Below, in pieces: positions 34,145 to 44,924 of a stretch of 64,000 bases of DNA (position 1 is the first letter of the stretch; each line of letters begins with the position of its first letter). The notes below the pieces were generated by a model. It did not search any database, was not told the origin of the DNA, and was given only the letters and a program-made list of their open reading frames with translations. Source of the stretch: Dipteris shenzhenensis. Its lineage: Eukaryota > Polypodiophyta > Polypodiopsida > Gleicheniales. The position numbers were made by a program, and so were the translations under genes. The stretch lies in NCBI GenBank assembly GCA_047967505.1, contig CM106541.1; one strand, 5' to 3'.

Positions 34145-37082
34145 CTACCTGCAAGTGATTAGACTTGGCTTCTCCTTTATACACGTGTCTTCAATGCTAT
34201 TAACTTTGGAAGTTCTTTCATTAAGCCTAGTCTCTTTCTTGCTATAACAAGTGGCACAGAAAGTAGTTGCTACTAGCCAACCAGCGTTGTCATGTGTGGA
34301 CACAAAGATCATACTAATCTCTCCTGCATGCAACTTCTCTCTGACGTAGTGATAGTGAACCTCAATGTGCTTCGTGCGAGCATGAAACACTGGATTCTTT
34401 GCCACTGCAATGGCACTCTGACTATCAATGAGAATTGGAGAAGGACCCTCCAAAGACAGATGAAGATCAGCAAATAGACGTCGCAGCCAGACACATTCAA
34501 CTGTTGCTGTGAAAGCTGCTCTGTTCTGATTTGCATCAGAAATATCAGCAGGGGAACCCAAGGCAATGGGTAGCAACCCCTCAAAAACATCCTCTGAAGA
34601 AGAAGGCATATAAAATTCAGCATGAGTGTGAGCTGAATTTTCTGCAAATATCACATCTCTACTGACAATGATCTTGCGTGTAGCAGGATTGTAGAGACGG
34701 TACCCCCTTGCTTTTTGCACTGTACCTAACAAATATGCACTTAATTGCCTTATCTGACAACTTGTGCCTAAATTCAATTGGCACATGAACATATGCAAGG
34801 CATCCAAAGACTCGGAAATGATCCACTGAAGGCTTTCTCCCATTCCAAACCTCATAGGGAGTTTTTGTTTTCAAAGCCTTAGTGGGAGCCCGATTTAAAA
34901 TGTAGTTGGCACACATCAAACCTTCAAGCCAGAATTTGTGAGGCATGTGTTTGCTTTTTAGCATACATCTGTCCATCTCCATAAGAGTTCTATTTTTCCT
35001 CTTAGCTTTGCCATTTTGCTGAAGGGTCAGCCTCACTGTGAGCTGATGCACAATAACCTTGCCTTTCAGAAAAGCATCAAAATCTGCAGACAAGTATTCC
35101 CTACCTCTATCTGTGCGCAATATCTGTATCTTGAGTCCGGTTTCATTTTCAGCCATGGCTGAAAAGTGTTTAAACACCATGAACACTTCTGATTTGCGCT
35201 TCAATCCAAAGACCCAAGTGAAATTGGAGTAATCATCAATAAAGGTAACAAAGTAGAGATGACCACCCAATGATGTTGTCCTCATGGGACCACAGACATC
35301 ACTATGTATAAGTTGTAATTTGCGGACAGCTTTAACTGAACCATCCTTTTTGAAGGGGAATCTATGCATCTTGCCTAAGATGCACCCTTCACAGGCATGT
35401 GAAGGAGGTATTTCAAGAGGTGGCAATGCATCAACCATAGAGTGCTTCTGAAGTGTCATCAAGCTGTTGTAATGCATGTGGCCATATCAAGCATGCCATA
35501 ATTCTGCATTCTGCATGGCAGCCGTAGGGGTAGAAACTGCAAGAGCATGGGCTGCTCTTTTCTCAGAAAGATCAAGCTGAAAAAGCCCACGCAGCAGAGT
35601 ACCAGATAATCTTAAGGCATAATCACTTTCCCTGTCTCGGATAGCACATTTGTCATCCTCAAAGATGACCTGAAATCCAGCTCTGTTAAGAGTGGACACT
35701 GAAAGAAGATTCTTGGTGATACCAGGCACATATAAGACATCTGAAAGTCTGAAAACTGAGCCATCAATGGCAATAAGCTCAACTTCTCCTGTGCCACGTA
35801 CTGAATATGACGAGTTATTGGCACAAGTGACTTTCTTACCAACGGGAGGTGGATGCAAGGAAGTAAAAAGATACTTCCTAGAAGTGATATGCTTGGATGC
35901 ACCACTGTCAAAATACCAAGTGTTCAGTGTTTCATTGACACTGAAAGCAGATGCATCCGTAGAAGAGTCATAACTGCAAGTCAAAAATGCATATGTATCA
36001 TCATGACAAGTGGCTGTACTATCCCGAGCATCTGGAGCAGCCAGCCTAGAATCTGAAATGCAAGATAAAAAGGCATAATCCTGTCCAACAAAGTTGGCTG
36101 CAGCATCCCCACTGTCAGATGCATGAGGAGCTGAATCTGAAACAGCCATACTGGAGCTGTTTTTCTTCTCTTTTGCAAGCCTTTTCCTGCATTCTGCAAT
36201 GTGATGACCTGGCTTTTTGAAGTAATGACAAAAACCCTTCTTCTTGGGCTTACTTGCATCATTTTTAGCCTTTTGTGAAGGCTGTCCTGACCCACTGGAA
36301 GGCTGATTTACTGATGTCTTTGCCTGTCCCTTTGTGTTTGACTTGAACTTTGAGAGCATAGCTTGTTCACCTGCACGTGAAGCCAAGTTTTTCCTGGTCT
36401 GCTCTTCCTGAAGCAGAAGTCCTATCAACTCATGAAAAGTGAGAGGATTTGCACCCCCCCTCAATGATAAGTTCAGCGAGGTATGAAAGCTGAGATAAGA
36501 CTCAGGAAGAGAATTCAGAGTGGTAGTAATCATCTCTGAATCAGGAATAATCTCATCTATGTTCAATAATTGCTCTCTGAGATCCTATAGCTTTGTGAGG
36601 TGGATTGACATGGAGTCACCCTCTTCCATATGTGTATTACTTAACTCTCTTTTCAAGAAAGATATCCTTGCATCGTTCCGGGCTGCATACATGCTTTCTA
36701 AGATATCCCACGCTGCCTTCGAGGTCTTACACGACCGGATATGCGGAATGATAAATCTTTTCACTGAAAGAGAGATGCATGACAAAGCTAAGGCATCCCG
36801 TGAATCCCATCTCTTCTGCTCTGGAGTAGTGGCTATAGCTGCACCAACAACTTGTTCTGCAGCTGCACCCTGTGCACGACCTCTTCCACCTCCTTGCTGA
36901 GGAGGGGTATTAGGTGCCATACCTACTGGTCGGATCTCACCCCCATTCACATAATCCCATAAATTGCGAGAAATCATAATATTGCGTACCATAAAACTCC
37001 AGAGGGAGTAGTTTGTACCATCCAACTTGTCTTCCTGTGAAAGACCACCGAACTGGAAGTCATTCTGATTTTGCTGGGCCAT
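34145..37082 (-). pseudogene. Copia element A Gag-Pol: Gag, protease, integrase, RNase H (RT missing)
   Basis: The start ATG at 37082 opens MAQQNQNDF. A Gag core with NYSLWSFMVRNIMISRNLWDY is followed by a TAG stop just after HLTKL, where the duplicate copy has Gln. The zinc knuckle reads CHYFKKPGHHIAEC (second Cys replaced by Phe). The protease block is [12 protein letters not shown]. The pre-integrase block LWHA is followed by a stop, then YGH. Integrase shows LIHSDVCGP and RTDRGREY, but GKAKRKNRT where catalytic Glu is expected (the duplicate copy has GKAERKNRT). After the integrase C-terminal block YRLYNPATRKI the frame runs from SPADISDANQ straight into AFTATVECVWLRRLF and ILIDSQSAIAVAKNP of RNase H. 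The whole RT domain is gone. The copy is non-autonomous and inactive. Confidence 0.85.
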
Positions 37083-38154
37083 ATGTGAGAAAGAGATTTA
37101 AGCAGATATAAAACTGAATTCCCTTACTGGGAATGAAATGCACAACTCCCAAAAAAACACAGCCAAGCACTGGCTATAAATGCAACTCAAATTTTTGCAC
37201 TTGCACTGTCAGAAATGTGTCCAAGCATCCAAAACTTTCTAGAATTTGCCAAAAGTGCTGCAAAACACTTCAAGAAAGGCAGTATGAACTGAAATCTCCA
37301 AAATTGCTCTCCCAGCACAAAAGCCCAAAAATAGGCCTGAAATTGCAACCAGAAAGGGGCAAATGGTCTGAAAGCCCCAAATGTTGCACAAATTGCTCTC
37401 TATCTGCAAAAGCCCCAAATTTCACTGCGAAATTGCAGTGTAATTGCAAAAGCCTCAAATGTTAAGGTGAAATTGAGTTGAAATTGGGACAAATCCAAGA
37501 AAAGCCCCAAATTTTGCAAAATGCCCAATTCACATAATATGCTCAAATCTGCCCAAAAAACTGCTCTGCCAAACAATGGCTTCTTGCAAAGAAATGTCTG
37601 CTAGACGACCAACTGCAAGAATGCCTGCAGGAATGAAACCTGCTCAGAAGGCCAAATGCAACTGTACGGTGACTGTACGACAAAGGTACGGATGGCCGTA
37701 CAGTACGGACGAGCTGTCTGCTGCAGGTTGTACAAAATGTACGGACATGTACGGTGGGTACAACACCTGTACGGATGGGCAGCACACAGAAAGTACGGAA
37801 GGTACTAAGGTTGTACGGAACAATACGGACGCCTGATGAACTGACGACGAAAATGACGCAGGAGCAGTACGGTCGACGCAGGTGTACGGTTGGCGACAAC
37901 GAACCGTACGTAACTGTATGGCAAACCGTACAGTCTGGCGACGGGCTGTTCTGCTGTACGGAATGGAGCTGCAGGCTGTACGATGCTTCACTTGTACGGG
38001 CGACGAGATTGTACGACGGCCACGCAGGTATTGTACGGGACTGTACGGAATCAATCCATACAGAGATTGTACGGACGGTGAACTGATGGAGCAGGGAGCT
38101 TGCGGGCTGGAGCTGGAGGCGAATGTGCAGTAGGAGCAAACGTAGGAAGAACCT
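37083..38154 (-). mobile_element. Leader of copia element A with two kinds of short dispersed repeats
   Basis: Between the primer site and gag there is no coding frame. The part 37650-38075 carries at least sixteen tacgg words, mostly as tgtacgg, plus reverse-complement ccgta. The part 37290-37530 repeats aaaagccccaaat-like phrases separated by aattgca. Both are conserved in copy B (53600-54370). Confidence 0.75.
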
Positions 38155-38442
38155 GCTCTGATACCAAATGCGAGTGTTTGGTGAGAGAGAGAGAGAGAGC
38201 AAGAGAGAGTGAGCTTGAGAGCTGAAAACTTGATAGCTTGGTTGCAATAGAAGAGTGTAACAGTACAATTGAAAGAGTTCGAGATAAGGTTTTGTCCTAG
38301 TGACAAAACCTTAGTAGTCACTAACCATAGTTAGTGAACTAACTGCGGTTAGGGGGAAAAACCTCTTAAAGAGAGAAAAGTGCCCCTAACTAGCTTATTA
38401 AATTACATTGGTCACTGCTGAATTATATCTATAATTGTAACA
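38155..38442 (-). mobile_element. Primer-binding site and 5' LTR of copia element A
   Basis: gctctgatacca at 38155-38166 is the minus-strand primer site. The LTR runs from tgcgagtgtttgg at 38169 to ttgtaaca at 38442, followed by tgtca. Confidence 0.85.
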
Positions 38443-38447
38443 TGTCA

Positions 38448-38860
38448 TAGTTCAATTAGCATCAATTTACTGTAAGGTCGATAATGATGATGCAATTTCC
38501 ATGCTCCTCAAGAGTATGCTTGCTAAATATGACACCTTAGTCCTGCCTTGAAGAATTTTCCATCATCGACTCCCGATGGGTGCATTGCTGGAATTTTGGA
38601 AGAAGAGCACAAGGTTCAGGATTGTCCACCAAATCCACCTTTCAGGCCTTATCCACGGTGGCCAAGTCTCAGCTATGGTACACCTTTTGTAAGAAAAGGG
38701 CCATGCTGAGTTATGGTGCTTCAAAAAAGATCCTCACAAGAAGATGGTAAGTGTGGGGAGATGGGACATTTAACTCGTCAGTGCATAGTGGCAACACAAC
38801 AAAGAGAAGAGTTAACTTTGCAGTTGTCTCTTCATGAAATTACCAGATGAACTTTTTTAG
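38448..38860 (+). pseudogene. Older copia gag remnant, 3' piece
   Basis: The frame from 33643 continues as IVQLASIYCKVDNDDAI, then LLKSMLAKYDTLV (copy B keeps MPAKYDTLV), the end of the UBN2 core, and then a stop. Later frames give zinc-knuckle-like fragments (TFCKK, GHAELWCFKK, KCGEMGHLTRQC). The same remnant is present at 54740-55150. Confidence 0.6.
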
Positions 38861-39010
38861 TCCTATTCTTAATGTATAATATCATGTTGTAACTCTTTTG
38901 TAGTGCCTAACGTTTTAGATCATACACTTCATTCACCTACACTATGTTCTACGTGTCTACTCTAATCTTTGTGTGTGAGGTTTTTTCCCTTGTGTTCTCA
39001 CAAGGTTGAT

Positions 39011-39574
39011 TCAACTAATAATTGGTAGTAATAGGATGACTTGAGTTGCACAGTTCTTACTGTGAACCCCGAAATCCAACTCCACTGCCACACCACTGCC
39101 CTTGTTGAAGGGAAGTTCAAAGGCACCTTGCACACTAATGCCTCTCCATCCACTCGCATCACCTATAGACAGTTCCATAGAAAAGTAGAATGGACAAATC
39201 ATTCTAGAATCCTTGTTAAAGATAATCGTCATTGCATGTCGATGCTTGAGTTGCCTGGTTCTTACTGCGAACCCTGAAATCCAACTCCACTGCCACAGTG
39301 AGAGCTCACTGCCCTTGTTGCAGGGAAGTTCAAAGGCACCTTTCACACAAGTGCCTCTGCATCCACTCACGTCACCTACAGACACTTCCATAGAGGAGTA
39401 GAATGGAGAAATCATTCTATGATCCCCATTAAAGATAATGGTGATTGCATGTCGATTCAAAGTACCAAATGCCAGTTGATATCCCTGCGGCGAGATAGAT
39501 GAGGTTTGAGAAAGCCAATGACGAATTTGATGCAGAAATAGAGGTGGTAGCCTGCAATTACCAAGCAACTTCAT
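39011..39574 (-). CDS. Hypothetical protein with two tandem 65-70-residue repeats
   Basis: The frame encodes 187 residues from an ATG at 39574. After an N-terminal part (MKLLGNCRLPPLF), two related blocks follow. Each contains RHA-TIIFN, R-I-PFY-SME-S-GD-SG-RG, and GAFELP-NKGS. The DNA shows the same thing as a tandem repeat of about 210 bases (39034-39241 and 39242-39460). I do not recognise the family. In copy B a one-base deletion breaks the N-terminal part, so the frame is not under strong constraint there. It may be one exon of a larger gene, or a repeat-derived frame. Confidence 0.35.
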   Translation of the reverse strand: MKLLGNCRLPPLFLHQIRHWLSQTSSISPQGYQLAFGTLNRHAITIIFNGDHRMISPFYSSMEVSVGDVSGCRGTCVKGAFELPCNKGSELSLWQWSWISGFAVRTRQLKHRHAMTIIFNKDSRMICPFYFSMELSIGDASGWRGISVQGAFELPFNKGSGVAVELDFGVHSKNCATQVILLLPIIS

Positions 39575-40344
39575 GCTTTGAGGGACTTAACATGACCCTT
39601 TTTATGCTTGCCCGGCTATTCTATGATATATAATATATGCTTCCCTGCTCAACCTACCCATAGCCCAACATTTGTTTCAAATAGTAATAAAAACAACAAC
39701 AACGAGACTGAGCCAACAGCATGTAGTATGTGAGACCAGAATAGACTTTAAAGCAAAGGAGCTTGCAAATCATGTATTTTCAAAAATCTCACTTCACATT
39801 AGGTTGGGCAGCCAACCTTTTTGTCTGTTTGCACAGTCCACCTCCTTAACATGATGCAAATGAAGAGTCATTTCAGGTCCACCTGCCAGCCTACCTACGT
39901 ACTATAAACCCACTTTTAACAAGGTTGCCAATAGCAACAACTTCTGCACATGCCACTATCACCTCTGCAGGAGCAACAAACATTTCCCACGAGCTTCCCA
40001 GCTTGCAGTGATCCTTCCAAGATACTGATTTGATGTTGGTCATTTCCATCCATAATCAGCAATTTCTATGCCGAGCATTAAGTTCACATGAATGGTCCAA
40101 TGATCCTGGCACATGGTGAGGGTAGGCTCAGCAAGACCAATGGCACTATAGACACTGGATGCAACTAAGAATATCCTCTCACAGTTGGCATCCCCAATTT
40201 CCCCCAATGGCCCCATGCAACATCCACTCTCTCTTTGTGGAGTACATCTGAGTTTCCTTTTCCTTCAGTTGCATTTCCAGTTAAATTCCTTTTCTTCAAT
40301 CTTTTATACCAATCTAGTTGTGAACTAGACAATTTGATATTCGC
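39575..40344. other. Intergenic or 3' flank of the PPR locus, nothing recognised
   Basis: The sequence is conserved in copy B (56790-57561). It contains a short (ACA)n run near 39690. No convincing frame is seen. Confidence 0.5.
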
Positions 40345-42600
40345 TCAACTTGATATTTCATCTTGAGAGAATATGCCATTCGGGGTACTAGCAGGTGCTA
40401 ATTTATCATCACCAAGTATTGTATCTTGAACCATATTCAAAAGCCCAAAAGCTACAGCATGTCCATCCGACACAGCCTCCCTATAAGCATTTGGCATTGG
40501 CTCCACTACCAATCCCCATTGTGGCACATACCCTTCTTCCTTCAAAAAACTCCTTACCCTATTTAACTTGGCATCAATTTGATCACTTTCTAAATGGGCT
40601 TTGTCTCTCACAATAAACTCATGCACCTTTTTGTTCACCTCAATAAAGGCGCTCCCCGGCTTCTTCCATGCACTTGCGCATTTTCTCAAATCTTGTAACT
40701 TGTAAACATCCTCCCACATGTGAGAATCAGCGCAGATGTTTGACATGAGCACATAACCTGCAGCAATATTTGGATTCAACTGGACAACTTGATCAAAGCA
40801 CTGCCTTCCTATCTCCATATTTGCTATCCTGAATTTGCCATGCTGAGAATAAGCTGCAATCATTGCACCCCATGACACAATATCTCTTTTTGTCAATTTA
40901 GCAAAAACTCCATAAGCCTCTTCAAGGCTCCCACAATGGGCATACATGTCGATGAGTGTTGTCCCAACAACCACGTCTTTTTCAAGTGCACATTTGATTA
41001 TCTGATCATGTATCAGCCTTCCCTGTCCAATGGCTCCTATCCTGCCACATGCTTTCAACATGCACAAAAGCATGACTTTGTCAGGCTGGATGCTATCGTG
41101 TTGCATTTCCCAAAAAAGCTCAAGAGCCTGAAGACCATGGCCCTGCTGGACATATCCTGCAATCATTGCCTCCCATGAGACCACATTTCGATTGACTATT
41201 GTATCGAACACTTTGTTTGCATCCTCTAGCCTCCCACCCCTAGCATACATGTTCATAAGAGTGGTCCCTATGGTCATGTCTGATTCAAATCCATTTCGGA
41301 TTATGTGATCGTGGATCAGCTTGCCCTGTTCACCAACCGGTGTGCTAGCACAAGCTTTCAATATTGCCAAAAATGTGATCCTGTCTGGGTTTATGCCACT
41401 CTGTAGCATTTCCATGAAAAGATCAAAAGTGAAGTGAGCATGCCCATGCTGTACATATCCAGCAAGAATTGCATTCCAAGAGATCACTTTTCGATTTGGC
41501 AATTTATGAAAGACTTTTTGGGCTTCCTCCATCATTCCGCATTTGGCATACACATCAACAAGGGCACTCCCAACCACCACATCTGATTCTAGCCCACTCC
41601 TACTGATATGAGCATGTATCTGCCTGGCCTGCTGTATATCCTTAGAGCTGCTACATGCTTTCAGGGCACTGAAAACATAACGTTGTTTGGCTCTATGCCT
41701 TCCTCTTGCATTTTCATAAATAATTGCAGAGCTGGAAGTCCATTCCCATGCTGGGCATATCCAGCAATCATTGTATTCCACAACACCAAATCCCTATTTG
41801 ATAATTCATCGAATACTTCCTGTGCCTCATGCGGGCTCCCACACTTGGAGTACATGTCAACAAGGGTGCTCCCAACAACTAAATCTGATTCGAGTCCAAA
41901 CCTGATGATCTAGTCATGTATGAGCCTGCCCTCACCTATGGATTGATTGCTGCCACAAGCTTTCAATATGCATGAGAATATAATTTTGCTAGGCTTTGAG
42001 CCCTCGTGCTGCATTTTATGATACAACTCAAAAGCCTTATCAAGCCTTTGAGCTTGGCATGTGCTGAAATGATTGCATGCCATGTGTAAGTACTTGGCTT
42101 TGCAACCTTGCTGAAAACTAAGTTTTCTTCCAACAAGGCGAATTGTGCCAAGTGGAATGGCTGGATGAGGCCCTTCAGGCAATGGACCTTATGCACCAGC
42201 AAGGTATGCTCATACCTAGGGACATGATTTACTGTCTTCTGCAGAGTTGCACGAAAAAGAAAGCTCTCGAAGCAAGCAGGCGTGTATATGTTTTCATGGT
42301 TTTTAGCGAACTTGCATCAGAGGCAAATTTAGCGGACCATATCATTCGCCTGTTTGCTTCATGTGGAAGCAAACAAGCGAATGATATGGTCCGCTAAATT
42401 TGCCTCTGATGCAAGTTCGCGGAAAACCATGAAAACATATACACGCCTCTCTACTTCGAGAGCTTTCTTTTTCGTGCAACTTTGCAGAAGACAGTAAATC
42501 ATGTCCCTAGGTATGAGCATACCTTGTTGGTGCATAAGGTCCATTGCCTGAAGGGCCTCATCCAGCCATTCCACTTGGCACAATTCGCTAATATCTTTGA
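40345..42600 (-). pseudogene. PPR protein (PLS class with E-type end), copy A, broken
   Basis: On the minus strand the N-terminal block (CQVEWLDEALQAMDLMHQQG, CLLQSCTKKKALE) is followed by an inverted copy of itself, then by TYTWHAIISAHAKL and successive PPR motifs (VGSTLVDMYSKCGS, VLWNTMIAGYAQHG, VISWNAILAGYVQHG, VSWEAMIAGYVQQG, VSWGAMIAAYSQHG). Each is about 35 residues, as usual for organellar RNA-binding PPR proteins. A TAG stop after GRLIHD and a one-base deletion near 41672 break the frame. After AAYSQHGKF the protein jumps to NMEIGRQCFDQVVQLNPN, so about two helical repeats normally found there are missing. The end resembles an E domain plus the beginning of a DYW domain (DGHAVAFGLLN, lacking the usual His-Ser-Glu). 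It is not translatable as one protein. Confidence 0.8.
42138..42588. repeat. 223-nt inverted repeat with 5-nt loop inside the PPR 5' coding region (copy A)
   Basis: The arms 42138-42360 and 42366-42588 are reverse complements with only about eight mismatches by eye, separated by atgtg. Each arm encodes the same N-terminal PPR block (EWLDEALQAMDLMHQQG ... LADHIIRLFAS) on opposite strands. A transcript of the locus in either direction would fold into a long, almost perfect hairpin. Confidence 0.9.
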
Positions 42601-44924
42601 AACAACCAAAACTTTAGTTGGCCACCTTAACAGTGGCAAATGACAGATAAATGTAAAGGCCATGGTTTGGGAAAAAACACTTTCAAAAAACGCCAATGAC
42701 AATAAGATAAGACTCTTTTGCATTGCAGCCACTCCAGTTATAATCTTCAAGCTCTTTTTAAGCTAAGAAAGAGATGAAGCTTCAAATACAATAGGTGTGT
42801 CACCTAGGAATCGTCCATGTTATCTAGTGGGGGAGAAAACGTAAGTGCTCGTCATCCTCTTCCTTGCCTACTCTGTGTCAGGGTTCATCCCTCGAGGTCA
42901 TCCGACTGGCTAGCCAGAGTTCAGCGGCATCGTCTCGACTATTATTGTTCGTATCTCCGCCGATCTATGTGCCAAAGGGTCTTCCCTTAATGCTCGAATG
43001 GCTCCCAAGGTATCCAAGGTGCCTCAGGCTATGTAGTCGAACAAGCTTAGTCCTCTCCTTCTTTCAAGGCACGGGGCTCATAACTCCAGGTCTTTCTGTC
43101 ATTTTGGCGCCATGGTTTAACCATCCTATCGCGTTCCCTTCGTCACTAATGCAAGTGCCAGTACATCCAATTTCCTTTCACGTGTCGTTCCTCCAACGGT
43201 ACCCTCCTCTAGTTTGGATACCCTACCATACCACTTGTGTCTGTCCTTATTACTATGTGTATACTTATTCTCCACCTGTTCGCGGGGTTTCAAGCAACTG
43301 AGCACTGGTATTCTGAGAGGTCCCCATTATTCTTTACCCTCACGACATGTTGACTGCCAATCTGCAATGGAGTACTGGGGTATTCTATATTCATCCCCTT
43401 TGTTTATCCATGATCTCCCTTTTCTTTCACGTTCTCCATCCTTTTTACCCCTTCCCTATAATACTTCCTTTCCTATTAGTCCAAGGGTTTCTCCAACTTA
43501 TGGCTTTTATCCACAAGTTTAAGGGTAGCATCCCTAAAAGTCCTCGTCCTGCCCCAAGGTGTAGTATACGCAAATTATATTTCTGGTATATCTTGCTTTG
43601 GACATTATATTTTAGTCAAGTGTGACTATGGCAAAGTACTCCATAGGAGCGCACCGGACGCAGGGGGGGTCCTAGTGGATACTTTGTGTGGTTAGTTAGG
43701 GACGCCGGACTAGCTTGTGTTTTGCCATGCTAGATGGTCGGTATTGTGGGGTGATTCCATGTTGATAATGATGTCGCTAGTGTTATTGGTGTTGTGCTTG
43801 ATTATTGTGCTTTGAGCGCGGTTATGTTGGGATCGGTTGATTTGATGATTCGTTCAATCGATTGTTAATAAACTAATGTAATTGGCGGCTTGAGTACAGG
43901 TGATGGAACTCATAGCGAGGATTAGAGTTAGTGCGAGGGTACTGATCGAGGTGTCGCACATTGCATTATATATGGCTGGATGGGCTAATTTTGTATTTGC
44001 TTTATTATTGCAAGTTTGAGCAATATATCTTGTAATGGACATAATTCATTTTTGGGCCCTAAGATGGCTATGTAAAGCAAATCCCTCTTTTGGAAGAGAG
44101 GGATAATTTTGGCTCCTTGGTGCTTTTATGAAATATCATAAATAGCCTAGATGAGGAAGCGTGAGCCACTCATTTAGGGGGGGGAGATTGTACCCAGTGT
44201 GCTATCGTTTTCATGGTATGATTGTGCTCTTCTTCTTGGTGAATTTGTGTTGAAGATAATTACCTTTTGGTTTCATGTCTACTAGTCCTAAGGGGTCATT
44301 CCCCATGACCCTTAATAATTCGTATTAGCCCCATATGATCAAATGAGACTAAATGTCAATTTACATTACTTCTCAGCTATGTTCAATGATTTCCCTTCAT
44401 TCCTTAAATAAAATTGTTGAACCTATTGGTATCTGGGGCTATATAGCCCCCTTAGGTTTAGCCATCTAGACTATTTTACTGCCATACCTTATACCTTCTC
44501 CCCATTTTTGTTTCCCAAGGGATTTGAAGGGGTATGTGTGTCCATTATCATTTCTATTACCCGGGGTCCCATTCCCATGCCTTATCATCCCCCCTCCTCT
44601 TTTCAAGGGGACGGGAAGGGTATGTGTGTGTGTGTGTGTGTTTGCTTTGTCGACAAATGCATGAAGTGTTTTGAGAAGTGGTAAATGTGTCCATAGGACG
44701 ATAAAACCAATTTGAAATATTTGGAGTATATGACCATGCAAATCCAATACTATCAAATATGTATTCCTTAGAGGAATCAAAACATTTAATCACTTCCAAA
44801 AGACCTGTTTGGGTGTAATAAACTCAAAAACTTTTGAGGAAAAACATACATGGATAAACCTTTTGGAGATCTTTCTCTCCACAAAAAGTGTCCTCATACC
44901 ATTAACCTGGGTACTCAATGATTG
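42601..44924. other. Intergenic, no gene recognised
   Basis: The plus-strand frames at 42.9-43.6 kb are rich in Pro, Leu and Ser with no motif. A (TG)n run lies at 44621-44641. The same sequence, with small indels, is present in copy B at 59.85-62.24 kb. Confidence 0.5.

Larger units (their letters stand above)
33644..38442 (-). mobile_element. Copia element A, near full-length but RT-deleted
   Basis: Both LTRs, the primer site, the polypurine tract and the 5-bp target duplication TGTCA (33639-33643 and 38443-38447) are present. The 258-bp and 274-bp LTRs differ by about a dozen substitutions and a GA-repeat indel, so the insertion is not recent. The internal part encodes Gag, protease, integrase and RNase H, but no reverse transcriptase. 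Confidence 0.9.

Noticed and set aside
37543-38321. Two overlapping minus-strand frames of 225-241 codons before the copia gag
   Set aside because: They lie in the element leader, overlap each other in different frames, and are rich in Ser, Val, Arg and Tyr because of the repeated CCGTACA words.
42143-42397. Plus-strand PPR-like frame starting EWLDEALQAMDLM taken as a separate gene
   Set aside because: It is the inverted arm of the hairpin within the minus-strand PPR pseudogene. It stops after 84 codons and has no further PPR repeats.
42864-43625. Several plus-strand frames of 90-145 codons downstream of the PPR locus, repeated in copy B
   Set aside because: They are rich in Pro, Ser and Leu, overlap in different frames, and are broken differently in copy B.
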